DNA of 64,000 nt from Clarireedia homoeocarpa (lineage: Eukaryota > Ascomycota > Leotiomycetes > Helotiales > Rutstroemiaceae): NCBI GenBank assembly GCA_001465935.1, contig LNKV01000013.1, positions 620,001 through 684,000 of the forward strand, given 5' to 3'. The notes beneath the pieces are model-generated. The model was given only the letters and a program-made list of their open reading frames with translations. It ran no database searches and was not told the origin of the DNA. Made by a program: the position numbers and the translations under genes. Of this stretch, positions 36,501 to 49,126 are shown piece by piece. The number at the start of each line of letters is the position of its first letter. Within the stretch, counting starts at the first letter, position 1.

Positions 36501-38153
36501 CTTGGCACGATTAAGCTTCAAAACGCGCAAATCGGAAAGCAACAGCAACATGCTGAGGGGTCACCTTCGAGAGCAGATGGTGATGATCCTGACAATCAAT
36601 ATCGCCATGCTTTCCTCATCCTTGAGCCTAAGAGAAAGGATTCTTCGAGCTTGGTAAGGCACGTGCTTTGTGCTGAGAGCGACCAGGAGCGCGACGAGTG
36701 GGTCGAGGCTCTACTTCGGTATGTTGATTACAAAGATGACGAAGATGAAAGCTCTCCAGGCCATGGCCGCAAGGGTTCTAGTGGTCCGCATTCACATGGA
36801 CGAAGAAAAGGAAGTCGAGGGAAATCTAGTGACTATGATATGGATTTGAGAGGTGTCAGCTACGAAGCAACGAAGCAAGGAAATATCCCACACGGTGCTA
36901 GGTCTAAGAACTCAGATACACCATCACCTCCATCACATGGTTACGACAGAGATCCCATGTCCCTGCCACATTCTCAATCGATGAAGTCAATTTCTGGCCC
37001 GAAGAATGCTCAAGTCATTCAAGATCCGGCTCCTTGGGGCAATAAGCAGCTCATGTTGGCACCTGATGAGAAGATCAAGCAGAAGAAGCGGAGTTTCTTT
37101 GGGTTTGGCTCGAAACCACGACCATCGACTGATTTGCACGAAATGGCCGCTGCACAAGAATCGACCACCAATCTGACTCAGATGGCCTACGATCAACATG
37201 GACCCATCAGACCGGTTTTTGGAACACCACTCGCAGATGCTGTCAAGTATAATCATCCAGCGAATGTCAAAGTTGAGCTTCCAGCCGTCATCTACCGATG
37301 CATTGAGTATCTGGATTCACAGAATGCTGCTGGCGAAGAAGGTATCTTTAGGTTAAGTGGATCGAACATAGTGATTAGGCAGCTTAGGGAACGATTCAAC
37401 ACCGAGGGTGATGTCAACCTAGTCACTGATGATCAGTACTATGACATCCACGCCGTCGCATCCCTTCTAAAGCTCTATCTGAGAGAGCTACCAACCACGA
37501 TCTTGACTCGGGAGCTACATCTTGAGTTCATTGCTGTTACCGAGCTACACGATCTCAACGAAAAAATCAGTGCACTGAACGGACTAGTGCACAGGCTACC
37601 ACGAGCAAACAACATACTTCTTAAGTACCTTTCAGGCTTCCTCATCAATATTATCAACCACTCTGACACAAACAAAATGACTGTTCGCAATGTTGGCATT
37701 GTTTTCTCGCCTACGCTCAATATCCCAGCTCCTGTCTTTGCTCTGTTCCTTCAACAATATGACGGTATCTTCGGAGAGCCCATCGAGAATAATCACCCAC
37801 CTGTTGAGGTCACTGTTAGTGCCCCGGCTTTATCTGCAGAAGATATTCGTTCACCGCGTCGACAGAAGTTTGCGCAAGATCTTCCTACACCTGCCTACAA
37901 TCAACAATCCTTTGTCCAACAAGCACATGGCTTCGCTGGTTTTAGCACAATGGCCGGAGCAGAATATGGCGGCCGTGCCGATACCCTCGCTGGACCCGTG
38001 TATAATGAGCAGCATTCTACACAAAAATCGAAGAGGAGAGAGAGCAGCATGTTCAGCATGAATATGGGGCTTGGCCAGAAGAAACCAAGTGTTAATAGGA
38101 CAAAAGAGGATTCTCGTACGACACAACATCTGCTTGCGAATGATATCAGCTGA
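33559..38153 (+). CDS. PX-PH-RhoGAP protein (Bem3-like Rho/Cdc42 GTPase-activating protein)
   Basis: Rho-GAPs of this layout speed GTP hydrolysis by Cdc42-type GTPases at sites of polarised growth. Three exons (33559-33710, 33782-34045, 34100-38153) give 1489 residues. The start at 33559 (MSQLSQLSQRSE) follows an in-frame stop. Residues 1-700 are Ser/Pro-rich, with a coiled coil near 220-280 (QAGQNAQLWRLVDKQRAMIL). A PX phosphoinositide-binding domain lies at about 720-870, a PH domain at about 895-1015 (GYLTKRGKNFGGWKARFFVL), and the RhoGAP domain at about 1177-1370 with the arginine finger in GIFRLSG near 1220 and KYLSGFLINI later. Order and length match fungal Bem3 homologues (yeast Bem3 is 1128 residues). 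The last 120 residues are disordered. Introns keep phase. Confidence 0.92.
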
Positions 38154-39501
38154 CATAGATGTATTATAGGTCTAGTGGACGAGGAGTCTTACTTCGAATG
38201 AACATCAATAGAAATAATCAATCACACACACGACTTCGGACAGGAGCCTTAGCCGTATCACTAACTGCTATCACCATGACATATACGGCACGACTGTAAT
38301 ACATAATAACGAACTTTACCAGCACTTACTACCATGTGTTTTACACTATACCGACAACCTAAACACCCGACTTTTGTATATTACCCGATTTTGAATTCTT
38401 GCGACTACGAACACGACATTACATCACATCGTCACAGCAATTGGCATAGCACAGAGCGTTGAGAGGAGGTTATACCCAGAGACGTTTTTTCGTTTCGACT
38501 TTTTTGTGTCTTGTGTTATTCATTAACCTTTTTCTATACTTTTGAGGGAGTGTTATGTCACTCAAACTTCTTGAATTTGCAACATATTTCTATGATGTTC
38601 TATGTGTTGGAAGCGGGGAGCGGGTGCAATTTTATATGCTAGATGGGGCGCTCCACGAGTGATGGGGACTATCATGGTGGGATTTTGACTATCTATGCGG
38701 GGACGCAGAAAGTCATTCTCTGATGCTCATACACATGTAGATCATCAGTTTCTGTTCATAAGCTGAATAATCGAGCGTTGGTATCATTAGAGTGAGAAAG
38801 CATCATATTTAAATCCGTTTATGTCCGTAAATGCTTCATGCGTAGGTGAGAGCTGCGTGTAGTGATGAGTCAAGGTGCAGTGTTTCCTTTTATGCAGTAT
38901 CGCACATTCCACTGAGTATGATAGCATCTTGAAAGCGTGCACAGGTTCGCTTCCGTGTGAGATTATGGCGCCGACCTCATCGACCGTGCAGGATACTTGT
39001 GGGTCTCTCTTAAGAGATGCCAACAAAAGTCGGAGATCAATCTTTGGGGGGGGGGGATTGCTTGTGAAGAGACCTGGTGTTTCGGTGGACAAATCCCCCG
39101 TTGAAAGCGCTCATAGATATAATTGTATGTGAAATAAGGAAGACCAAGTAATTAAAACCAAAGGTATTGATTGACCTAGATGTAAGTGAGACTTATGAAG
39201 CTCATCAAAGAGCTTCTGCATGTCTGTAAAACTGCTGATACTTCGGACTTATTAGTGACGCGGACCCCGCGGAGATCCACCGCGGACTTTTAAATACTAA
39301 TCACATCCAAATGCCGCAAAGCACAATAAACCCAAACAGGCAACTTACGACACGGAAGGATCCCGTGGAGAAATAAGATCTTCAACTCCGCTACTGTAGG
39401 TAGACTTTGCATAAGTTAAGTAGTTTCCTCCCCCTCATTCTGCATCTTTAGTTCCCCTCTACTCCAGCTCAATTTCAACCTCACCCTACATAGCCGCAGC
39501 A
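38154..39501. other. Intergenic region
   Basis: Three-prime flank of the RhoGAP gene and promoter of the epoxide hydrolase. A run of ten or more G residues lies at 39047-39057. No gene-like frame is seen; a 101-codon minus-strand frame at 38787-39092 has no features. Confidence 0.5.
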
Positions 39502-40748
39502 ATGCCGACCCCCACCACCCCCACCACCTCCACCAAATCCCACACCACTTCCCGCTCCTTCACCTACACCTACGTCCACCACTCCCCCAGCGACCCCTCC
39601 AAACCTACCATTCTTTTCCTGCATGGCTTCCCCTCGGGGGCCCACGACTGGGCCGCGCAAATCCAGTACTTCACCGCTCGCGGGTACGGCGCTCTCGCGC
39701 CGAACCTCCTGGGTTTCGGCGGCACCGCGCACCCGCTTGATCTCCACGCTTATGAATTCAAAGCCATGGCTACGGATGTGGTTGAGCTTCTTGATCGTGA
39801 ATCGATCCCCAAGGTTGTGGGCGTGGCACATGATTGGGGCTCGTCGATGCTCTCGCGCTTGGTTAACTATTTCCCGGATCGGTTTACCAAAGTGGCCTTT
39901 CTGGATGTGGGGTACACGAGCCCGGGGATGAGCTTTAGCACGGAGATAGTGGGAATGATTAATGGTGGGTTGAGGGCGAGTGTGGGGTTTGAGATTTTTG
40001 GGTATTTTTTGTTTATGGATGAGGAAGGGGCTGGGGAGTTGATGGATCAGAATGTGAGTTTTGGGTTGTTGAGATGCTTTTTCTTTACATGGGGAAGGGG
40101 GTTTGAGATGAGATGTTGTGAGTAGATGGCTCGATTGATTACTGACGAGGATGCTGCGTAGCCGCTTTCTGTCATGTCGTTGTTCTACTCGAATAATGCG
40201 CAGGCGATCAAAGATAATATGGGAGCCACAGGAGGCTTCCGGAAGTGGGTTGAGGAGGGGAAGATAGCGGATTGGGAGGACTGGGTTGATGAGGATGTAA
40301 GTGTCACCTAAATCCCCGAGCTGTAAAGCTATGGAACAGTAAAACTAACATCTTCGTCTCAGATGATTTCTAAATTCAAAGACTTCTTCTCGCCAGCCAA
40401 CGGCGGCTTCAGCGCGGCCAAGAACTGGTATAGTAGTCAACTGCACAATGTCAACGAAGCTGACGAGAAAGGTAAGACATGGCAGTCTGCGTTCAAATGG
40501 GGTTTAATCTTATCTTGCCTGCTAACGGAGTAAAATGTATAGAGCTACCTCAAGAAGCTGCTGTAGTTAAACAACCAACGCTTATGATCACAAGTGATAA
40601 CATCATCAGCTCGACGGCAGATTTTGCGGCGCAGATGAAGCAGAATGTGCCGGATTTGACGGTGAAGAAGCTGAGCTGTGGACATTGGGTTATGTTGGAG
40701 AAGAAGGAAGAGACGAATGAGCTTTTGAGGGAGTTTATTGAGGGTTAG
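39502..40748 (+). CDS. Epoxide hydrolase-type alpha/beta hydrolase
   Basis: These enzymes open epoxides to diols through an aspartate nucleophile. Four exons (39502-40053, 40162-40296, 40363-40471, 40543-40748) give 333 residues. HGFPSG at 41-46 is the oxyanion-hole motif, and GVAHDWGSS places the nucleophile Asp at about 111, in the Sm-X-Nu-X-Sm elbow; an Asp nucleophile favours epoxide hydrolase or dehalogenase over esterase. LLGFGGTAHP before it is typical of microbial soluble epoxide hydrolases. The cap domain spans about 150-260. GHWVMLEKKEE places the catalytic His near 312. No signal peptide is evident, so a cytosolic location is likely. Introns keep phase. It sits 420 bp from an ABCC exporter in the same direction; the substrate is unknown. 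Confidence 0.88.
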
Positions 40749-41170
40749 TGGGGGCTGTGGTGGGTTGTTGCTTTGCTATCGGTTGCTGTTTTGTATGGCA
40801 CAATTCTTGAGTTATGGTTATGGTTTGGGTATGCGGGAAGGATGCTAGCACTGAGCTGCAGAGTGGCTTTGGAATTGAATGGGTTTGCGGAATGAAGGAA
40901 AGAAAGGAAGAAAAGATAAATTAGATATCGTACCCCTGCTTCCAACAGTTGTGATCTTCGCTTAATATGGTTTAGCCGATTGGAGGCTCGACAAGATTGA
41001 TCTCCTCTCTTCCTCTCTTGCACTCTTTTTCACTTAAGGAAAAGCCTCCCTAAACTACTCGAAAACTTGCTGCGGTTCTCTTCCCAGCCGGCATCTCATC
41101 TCATGACAAGACATTTCAATCAACGGTGACCAACGATCTGTCAATCGAGGGGTTTCCTCACGAGGCAATC
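40749..41170. other. Intergenic region, tandem genes
   Basis: This stretch of 422 bp separates the epoxide hydrolase stop from the ABC transporter start. It is T/C-rich just upstream of the transporter. An in-frame open stretch extends 45 bp upstream of the chosen ATG but has no earlier ATG. Confidence 0.5.
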
Positions 41171-44100
41171 ATGAACCAGTTTCGCAACGAACACAGAACT
41201 TTTCATCTTCTTTCGAGGCACCTCTTGCAAGGAAGTCTGGACCATGCAAATATTATCAATATTCTCTCCGCAGCATGTGCCGCGGCATTTTTACTCTACC
41301 TACCCATCAGAATCCGTCAATTGAGAGGCTCTCGTACGAAAAACGTCTTGAATTGGCAAGCACGCTCGAAAGTGGTTAGTTTTTATCATCGTGGTTTTCC
41401 ATATCTTTGCTACATAACGCCAATGATAACCACAGGCACTGGGGATCTTGTTGTCCTTTCTTCTCTTTATATATGTTGCCGTTATACCTTTGCAGCATGA
41501 GGCTATATTAGTCATGTCTCTGCTACTTTCGCTGGGTGCAGCATTGGGTTTGGGTCTGCTTTTGGTGCTTGAGCAACAGCGATCTTCTAGATCGTCAGAT
41601 ACGGTTGTTCTGTATCTTGCTGTATCCATAATATGCGATGTGCTTCTTCTCACCATGCAGTCGGGAATCTCGGCACTTTCTAAAGTCTCGCATCCTGTAA
41701 TCGCTCGGTGTACCATTCACTTGCTCCTCCTTATACTTGAGTGTTGTAACAATGGTTATCCGATTCATATCGCCAGCGATCCTAAATGCCCTGAGGAATC
41801 ATATAGTGTTCTTGGTAGGTTATTCTATACCTGGATAAATCCTATCTTGCTGCAAGGATCCAGAAACATTCTTGTCAACCAAGATATGCCACCCCTCGGT
41901 CGCGATATGGGCCCAGAGTTCACAAGAAGTGCAATCATTCAAGCTTGGGCACGGCGAGGTTAGTCAAAGACTAAGCTATCAGTTGCTGTATATCTAATCA
42001 GACTAGCTCGTCCGGAGACGATGAAGACTTTACCTCTGGCGTTGTTGAGATGCGAGAAGAAAGCATTCTTTGCTGCTGTTATACCTCGATTGTTTTTGAT
42101 CTTCTTTCGTTACTCCCAGCCTGTGTTAATCAAAGAATCAATCCGATACGTTGTAGCATACCCAAAATATACGAAAAACTGTCGTGGGTATTGGCTTGTT
42201 GTACTAGCCGTGGTTACATACGTCGGTCTTGCTGTAAGGTAGATTTTCCCGTTCTACTTTGTTCGATGTTAATTTCAGTTGCAGTTATCGACGGCTGTGT
42301 ACCAACAGTGTCTCAATAGACTGAAACTTGTTACAAGAAGTGCCCTAGTAGGCATTATTCACGCCAAGGCCATGGAGTCGCCCAGTATAGAATATGATGA
42401 TGGAGAGGCTACCACACTTATGAGTACAGATGCAGATAGCCTAGATGGAATTGCTGGGATGGTTCATGAAACATGGGCCCAAGTCATAGAGGTTCTTATA
42501 GGTATAAGACTTCTAGCTATCGAAGTCGGTTGGATTTGGCCTCTGCCACTTTTTCTGATTTATCGTGAGTATCTTGCACGCCTCCGACCTTCTGACTAGA
42601 TAGATGCTAAATCATGCAGTGTGTTCACATATGAGCAGATTCGTTGCGAAGCATTTGCAGCCTCGTCAAAAAGCTTGGAATGCAGCGACGCAGAGTCGTA
42701 TAGCAGCTACCAGCTCTTTCATAAGTGCCATGAAAACCGTCAAGATGATCGGATTACAACACAGCCTAACTAATCGAGTACAAAAACTAAGGGAAGAAGA
42801 GCTTCTGGTAGCTTCAAAACTTAGATGGGTCATGGTGTATTATAATGCCTCTGGTCCGTAACTGGCAATTCGTGATTTTGATGAATGAATTCTTGCACTG
42901 ACAATGGTGTGTAGCTAATGCACTTGGAATATTCTCTCCAGCCATTACACTAGCTATTTTTGCCATGGTATCTCAGGCCCGTGGCATCAACCTTGATACA
43001 GAGACTGCATTCACCACTGTTGCTATCTTAAGCATGGTCACTCATCCAGCGAACATGGTCATGACAATTGTACCACGTGCCGTGGCAGCTCTTGCTGGAT
43101 TTGAAAGAATCCAATCATTCCTGCTTCGTCCATCTTTACAAGACAATCGCGGAACAATCTCCAAGCCTGTTTTGGTCTCAAATCTACCACCCAGTCAACT
43201 CACGAACCGTAGCTTCGCTATCCGAATCCGCCAGCTGGGGATCGGCCATAAACAGACAATTTTAGACAATATAAACATCGATATATCACCCCATTCACAC
43301 ACCATATTATCAGGTCCTACAGGCAGCGGTAAGTCAACCCTTTTGCGTGCTATACTAGGAGAAGTGACCCCTGCCAGCGGGTCAATTTCTCTATCGACGA
43401 AACGAATAGCATACTGCGCTCAAAGACCCTGGCTACCTAGAGGTACCATCAAAGACGTCATTTATAGTGCTCGAGATGTCGAAGGTACTATTATTCAGGA
43501 TCATGAGGAGTGGTACAATACTGTAACGGTTGCATGTTGCCTCGCACATGATTTCAACTCCCTGCCTGATGGGGATCAGACACAAATCGGTAGTAGGGGA
43601 CTCAACTTGTCTGGAGGACAGAGACAGCGTGTGGTAAGTACGAGTACCACGAAAGGGGTACATGAAGTTGAAATTGACATTGATAGGCACTGGCGCGCGC
43701 GTTGTTTGCAAGATGCGATATCCTTCTGCTAGACGACGCCTTCAGCGGATTAGATAGTAAAACGGAACGGGATGTCTTCGATAACTTATTCGGATCAACT
43801 GGTATACTGCGGCAGTTGGGGACTACTGTTATTCTTGTTTCTAACTCATGTAGGTTCTCCTTGCTCGTTTTCCCCCATCGCAGCAGTTAATTTTAAACAG
43901 CTCAATACTTCCACTCGGCAGATCACGTCGTAGTTCTAGGCGAACATGGAATCGTAGATCAAGGTCACTGGAAAGATATCAAGCTTAAAGCTAGAGCAAT
44001 AGCAAAATTTTCTTCCGGGAATCATCCTAACAACAATGCTGCAGTGTCAGCAAGTTTTGATAAACTCAGCGCTCAGGTTCGAGCAAAAGACGAAGCTGAA

Positions 44101-46314
44101 TTAGATCTTGCTAGACAGAGCGGAGACTCGACTCTATATGGTAATCCCGCTCTCTTGCTCGAGCTTGAGGGACTTAACTGATGTAAAGCTAGGATATTAT
44201 TTGCAATTTGTCGGCTGGAGGAATATTTTTCTCCTGGTTGCTGACACTGCGTTGTATGCTTTCTTCATTACTATACCCCAATACTGGCTACAATTGTGGA
44301 CCGACTCGCGTGGTGGCAATACTTTATTTTATGTCTGTGGATATCTATTTCTATCACTCATGTCATGGAGCTTGACGAGCGCTCAGATGTGGTAAGTTTC
44401 TCGTGGTAGTTTTCAGATGCTTCGCATGGCTGATCGCTGCTAGGATTGTCATCATACGATTAGCTCCCCAATCCGGGCTGCGTTTACACCAGCATCTTTT
44501 GCATATCATCACCAGGTTAGTATTTTCAATCACACAAGAGATAGTACGAATATCCCGGAGAGAGAGAGACACTGATGTCCATTAGCGCACCTCTATCTTA
44601 TTTTTCCCAAACCGACAATGGGTCGATCTTGAATAGGTAAGATTCCGTTCTCAGAGAGCGGGAAGACAGCTCTAATGATATCTAGATTCAGTCAGGATAT
44701 CCAATTAATAGATAAACAACTACCATCAGCTCTCCAAACCATCATAACTCGTAAGCATGCATAACCCATATCCTGAAAGCATCTTACAAACTCTCTCTGA
44801 TATCTATAGAAATCTGCAAACTCACCATGCAAATCCTTCTGCTATTCATCGCCCAGAAATGGCTCGCCGTCACCCTCCCAGCTTGCATGCTCGTAGTTTA
44901 CATTATTCAAAAAGTCTACCTCCGCACCTCGCGACAGCTTCGATTCCTAGAACTCGAAGCTCGCGCGGGCGTTTTCTCAAGCTTTCTAGAATCGGTAAGA
45001 ATCACCCATCAAACAAACCCCGTCATTCAGTCAGTCGACATACCTATCCTAACATTTTTTTTCCCTTCTAGATCGAAGGTCTCGAAACCATCCGCTCCTT
45101 TGGCTGGTCCCACACAACCACCCAGCACAACATCAGCACTCTAGAGCAGGCCCAACGTCCCGAATACCTCCTCCTCTGTCTCCAACGCTGGCTCAACCTC
45201 GTACTGGATCTCCTATCCGCAGCTCTCGCCAGCAGCGTTGTGGCAATCGCTGTCACATACCGCGACCGTGTAAGTGGCGCGCAGGTGGGAATCGCGCTCA
45301 ATGTTATGCTCGTCGCGAATACAACGTTGCTGAAGCTGGTGGAGAATTGGACGACGTTGGAGATTTCTTTGGGGGCAATTGCGCGTTTGAAGATGCTGGA
45401 GGAAAGAACGCCGACGGAGGGTTACAGTGCTGGGGCGGTGGAGCCCCCGGAATCTTGGCCTGAGAAGGGGGAGGTTGAGGTTAGGGATGTTACTGCGTCT
45501 TATGGGTAGGCAAACCCAGCGAGGCGGTCGTGTTGTTTGATCTGACAGTGCCGTTGCTTAGATCTAATTCACCTGCTCTCCAGAACCTAAACCTATCCAT
45601 CAAGGCAGGACAAAAACTCATTGTTCACGGCCGCACAGGCAGGTATGTTATCCCCCCCCCTCCAAACAGAAACCCACTCACATCCATCCTCCCAGCGGAA
45701 AAAGCACCCTCCTCCTAGCCCTCCTCGGCCTCATTTCACCACAAACCGGCCACATCAAACTCGACAACATCGACATCCAAGAAATCCCCCTCGACATCCT
45801 CCGCGAACGCGGCTTCATAACCATCCCGCAAGACCCCCTCCTCCTCCCCAACGAAACCCTACGCTTTAATCTCGATCCCTCCTGCACTCTTCCAGATGCC
45901 ATCCTTCTCAGCGCTCTCCAAAAAGCAACCCTCTATTCGCACCTCGCAAGCTCAACCCCCACCGCCATCCTCCACACACCCCTTGCCCACCTCCCGCCCC
46001 TCTCTACAGGCCAAACCCAACTCCTCGCTCTGTGCCGCGGCATTGTAAAAGCGCAGTCCGCGCAGTGTGCGGGGAGGAAACCAGTTGTGTTGTTGGATGA
46101 AGTGACGAGTGCGCTGGATCCCGGGACGGAAAAGGCGGTGTGGGGCGTGGTGGAGGAGGTTTTTGCCCGGAGGGGGTATACGGTTGTTTGTGTGGCGCAT
46201 AGAGTTGAGGGGGGGATGGGGCTGGGGAGGGAGGAAGCGGTGGTGGTGGTGGAGTTGGGGGAGGGACAGGTGAGGGAGGGGGACGGGGGGAGGAGAACTA
46301 CCCAAGTAGATTAA
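41171..46314 (+). CDS. ABCC/MRP-type full ABC transporter
   Basis: A plasma- or vacuolar-membrane exporter with TMD0-TMD1-NBD1-TMD2-NBD2 order. Sixteen exons run 41171-41374, 41436-41958, 42007-42233, 42285-42564, 42620-42853, 42915-43633, 43687-43849, 43901-44140, 44193-44391, 44444-44515, 44586-44636, 44686-44750, 44810-44994, 45072-45505, 45562-45642 and 45696-46314, giving 1431 residues in one unbroken frame. NBD1 has Walker A GPTGSGKST near 623, signature LSGGQ near 720 and Walker B ILLLDDAFSGLD near 741. NBD2 has Walker A GRTGSGKST near 1225 (split by an intron), LSTGQ near 1328, Walker B VVLLDEVTSALD near 1357 and an H-loop in VAHRV. NBD1 is degenerate (Asp for the catalytic Glu, Asn for the H-loop His), as is common in this subfamily. 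Start 41171 is the first ATG in frame. Substrate unknown. Confidence 0.9.
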
Positions 46315-46656
46315 TGACATAAATCCATCCATCACCAATATCACATCCCATTACATGACATGCCATTCACTATACCATTTCCCAAACCCCAAGAGCGAGC
46401 GGATCTTAACCAGAAGACCAACCAACCAACCAACCAACGAGCTGTAACTAGACCAACCAACCACCCATAATAAACCAGGAGAAGCAAAGCAAAGCAAAGT
46501 CAAGTCGCCTGAAATCCATTTATTTCCCTCCGTACTTACTTACTTCCTGACCGACTGCAGAGCACAAGAAAACGAACGACAAGTGAGATTGAGATGGGAA
46601 ATATTCAGGAGGAAGTATATACATACATGCATAATATGTCGAAGAGAAAGAAAGAC

Positions 46657-46689
<33 letters not shown>

Positions 46690-47541
46690 CCCGAGCAGTC
46701 GCGTGTCGTGTCTTGCTATGCCATCCATCCATCCATGTTCCAAGAGAAAGAGAAAGAGAAAGAGAAAGAGAAAGAGAAAAAAAGAGGGGAAGGGGGGAAG
46801 AGGGTATAAAACACCTACCTAGTTCCAAGCAAGGAAGAAAGAACAATGACGAAAAAAAAAAAAAAAACAATCAGAACTCCAAGTACGTAGCTAGAGACGA
46901 TGCATCTTTGAATTGATAATGGATTTTCAAAAAGAGATATATATGTATATACATACGACTCATAGTATAGAACAGCACAACATATTGATTGATTGGTAAT
47001 TGCAATTATTTCTGCTTCTGCTACTAACATTCCCTTGCTTGTTTCACCACAATTTCCATCATACATCCCCCCATGGAATTTGTTTCTGCCGTCGAGGCTC
47101 TTTGCATATGTATAAGATGTATATATATGTATCTTGTGTGTGAATGTTTGATTTGTTTAGAGGGAAATAGATATGCATTCTGCTAATCAGAGACGTTTGG
47201 TTTGTCTAACTTTGAGAAATCGAGTAAAGACACACACGGCCACTGACAAGTGAGAACAACCACAAAGGGAGACAGGGGGAGGGGGACATCGCAACCAGAA
47301 AACAAGATGGGGAAAAGGAAAATAACATCATCATCAGGATTTCCGCAAAACTAATCCGTGCAATCTTGTCAAACAACAGGTATTCGCAAAGGTGCACTTA
47401 ATTCTGCTTTTCACATCAACTCCCTCCCCTAACCATTCACACTGAAATCACTTCCACCGCAACCAGGTATATTCCAGCCACTCCAGAAGATCAACAGCAA
47501 TGAAGAACCGAGACGAAGAGATTCAAAAAAGGCTAAGAGAT
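46315..47541. other. Intergenic region, convergent, with microsatellites
   Basis: Three-prime flanks of the ABC transporter and of the minus-strand 14-3-3 gene. It contains ACCA-type short repeats near 46420-46470, a CAGG array (46660-46688), an AGAAAG array (46742-46781) and a poly-A run at 46852-46866. No gene is supported; the open frames here are repeat-driven. Confidence 0.55.
46660..46688. repeat. CAGG tetranucleotide repeat
   Basis: About seven tandem copies. An AGAAAG hexamer array of about six copies follows at 46742-46781. Confidence 0.9.
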
Positions 47542-48828
47542 CTAAGATTCAGTTGCAGGTGCGGCTTCAGCGGCTGGCTCCTCTGTCTTTGTCTCGGGCT
47601 CAACGGCCTTCTCAGCTTCCTTTGGTGCATCACCAGCGGCGGCAGGCTCAGCCTCACCGTTATCCGATGAAGTCCAGAGAGTCAAGTTGTCTCGGAGAAG
47701 CTGCATGATGAGAGTGCTATCGCGGTAAGATTCCTCGGATAGTGAATCGAGCTCGGCAATCGCGTCATCGAAAGCCTGCTTGGCAAGGTGGCATGCACGG
47801 TCGGGTGAGTTCAAAATCTCGTAGTAGAAAACGGAGAAGTTGAGTGCCAAACCAAGACGAATTGGGTGGGTGGGGGTAAGCTCGGTCTGTGCAACGTCGG
47901 TTGCGTTCTATTTGTTTCCAGAAGTTAGAGGCCAAAAAAACAAGAAACCAGAAAAAGAGTACCGAGTACGTACCTTGTAAGCCTCGTGGGCAGCGGTGGC
48001 AGCGACTTTGCGCTTCTCACCAGAGGCAAACTCAGCCAAGTAACGGTGGTAGTCTCCCTTCCTGTACTTATCATCAGCCCATGCCTAAAATGACGTTGCA
48101 CCTGGCGCAATTATTTGTGACCGATAAGACGTACATCTTATGGTAGAAGACCTTGGACTCTCCGGACTCAGCCTTGGGGATCAAGGACTCATCCAGGACG
48201 TCGAGAACATCTTGGCAGACCTTCTCCAATTCCGTCTCGATCTTTTGACGGTAATCACGGATGGTGGAAACGTGCTTATCAGTGCCCTTGGATTCCTCTT
48301 TCTGTTCGATCGAGGAGATGATGCGCCAGGAGGCACGTCGTGTGCCCACAACGTTCTTGTAGGCAACCGAGAGAAGGTTTCGCTCGTCAACGGTAAGTTC
48401 CCCGCCCAACTATGTCACGCGAATCAGTTATCTCATCGCGCCGCCGAGGGTATCAGAAGAATTCAAGTATCGCATACCTTGGCCACCTCCTTCATGTATG
48501 TAACCATCTCATCGTAACGTTCAGCTTGCTCGCAGAGCCTAGCAAGGAAAGTCTTGCTGTGGGGTTGTTGTTAGTACCACAAGAAGGGAAGAGCGTAGAG
48601 CCGCATCGACTGTGGCGAGATTTCGTACCTTTCACGCTACAATTACCAAAGGATTAGCCATAGATCCGAGAAGGATAGAATGATAGAGATAGTTGAGATA
48701 GATATAGAATCGGCGCGGTTGAATGGGGGGGGATGTGGTAGATCGGGCATGAAGCAAAGCATTGAAGGGTTTTTGGAGAACCGGATAAAACAGAACAAAA
48801 GAGAGAGTCGACTTACTTCGGTGGTCAT
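47542..48828 (-). CDS. 14-3-3 protein
   Basis: A dimeric phosphoserine/phosphothreonine-binding adaptor found in the cytosol and nucleus. Six exons (48817-48828, 48629-48636, 48478-48556, 48135-48409, 47974-48061, 47542-47907) give 275 residues. The start MTTERESKTFLARL needs a 12-nt first exon (MTTE) and an 8-nt second exon (RE plus two bases of Ser). Family landmarks are YDEMVTYMKEVA, the RNLLSVAYKNVVG helix, RRASWRIISSIEQKEE, KGDYHRYLAEFA, and LGLALNFSVFYYEILNSP, with the phosphate-contacting Lys, Arg and Tyr residues in place. The C-terminus is a variable acidic Ala/Glu/Pro-rich tail. The acceptor of exon 5 is the third AG in a short tract (ataagtacag), chosen because it restores KMKGDYHRY. 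Length is typical of fungal 14-3-3 proteins. Confidence 0.95.
48629..48636 (-). other. 8-nt microexon of the 14-3-3 gene
   Basis: The sequence cgtgaaag is flanked by an acceptor ttgtag and a donor gtacga. It supplies Arg, Glu and two bases of Ser in the invariant N-terminus TERESKTF. Without it the 12-nt first exon cannot be joined in frame to the third exon. Confidence 0.85.
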
Positions 48829-49126
48829 CTTCAATGAGGGGATTTCCTTTTTTTTCTTTTTCTTTCTTTCGTAGATGTAGATGGTAGAGTCGTAAGCGTG
48901 AGGGGGGAGTGGAATAAAATGGAGGATTTGTAGTTGTTTGGGTTGTGGGTTGGAGATTGTTGTAGAATTATTAAAGAGGAAAAGGGAAGTTTTGCAAGTG
49001 CAAACAAAGGGTGGTGGGTGGTGGTGGTGTTTGTGGTTGTAAGTAGTAAAGTAAGGTGAGTGGGGAGGAGTGAGTTGAGGTGAGTGAGTAATAGTTCTAA
49101 GGAATAAGGTTGGGAATAAGGCAGAG

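Noticed and set aside
34206..37720. Several 60-130 codon frames on both strands inside the RhoGAP exon
   Set aside because: They are shadows of the long GC-balanced coding exon in other frames.
36000..38153. Start of the RhoGAP protein at the ATG at 34206
   Set aside because: Two upstream exons (33559-33710 and 33782-34045) join in phase and extend the protein by 174 residues to an ATG that follows an in-frame stop.
39047..39057. G homopolymer, and the C homopolymer at 51328-51338, as possible G-quadruplex or telomere-like signals
   Set aside because: They are single isolated runs with no repeated tracts nearby; they are more likely simple slippage products and are prone to sequencing error.
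46520..46916. Overlapping open frames on both strands rich in Lys/Arg/Glu or Leu/Ser
   Set aside because: They translate the CAGG and AGAAAG arrays in the 3' flank of the 14-3-3 gene.
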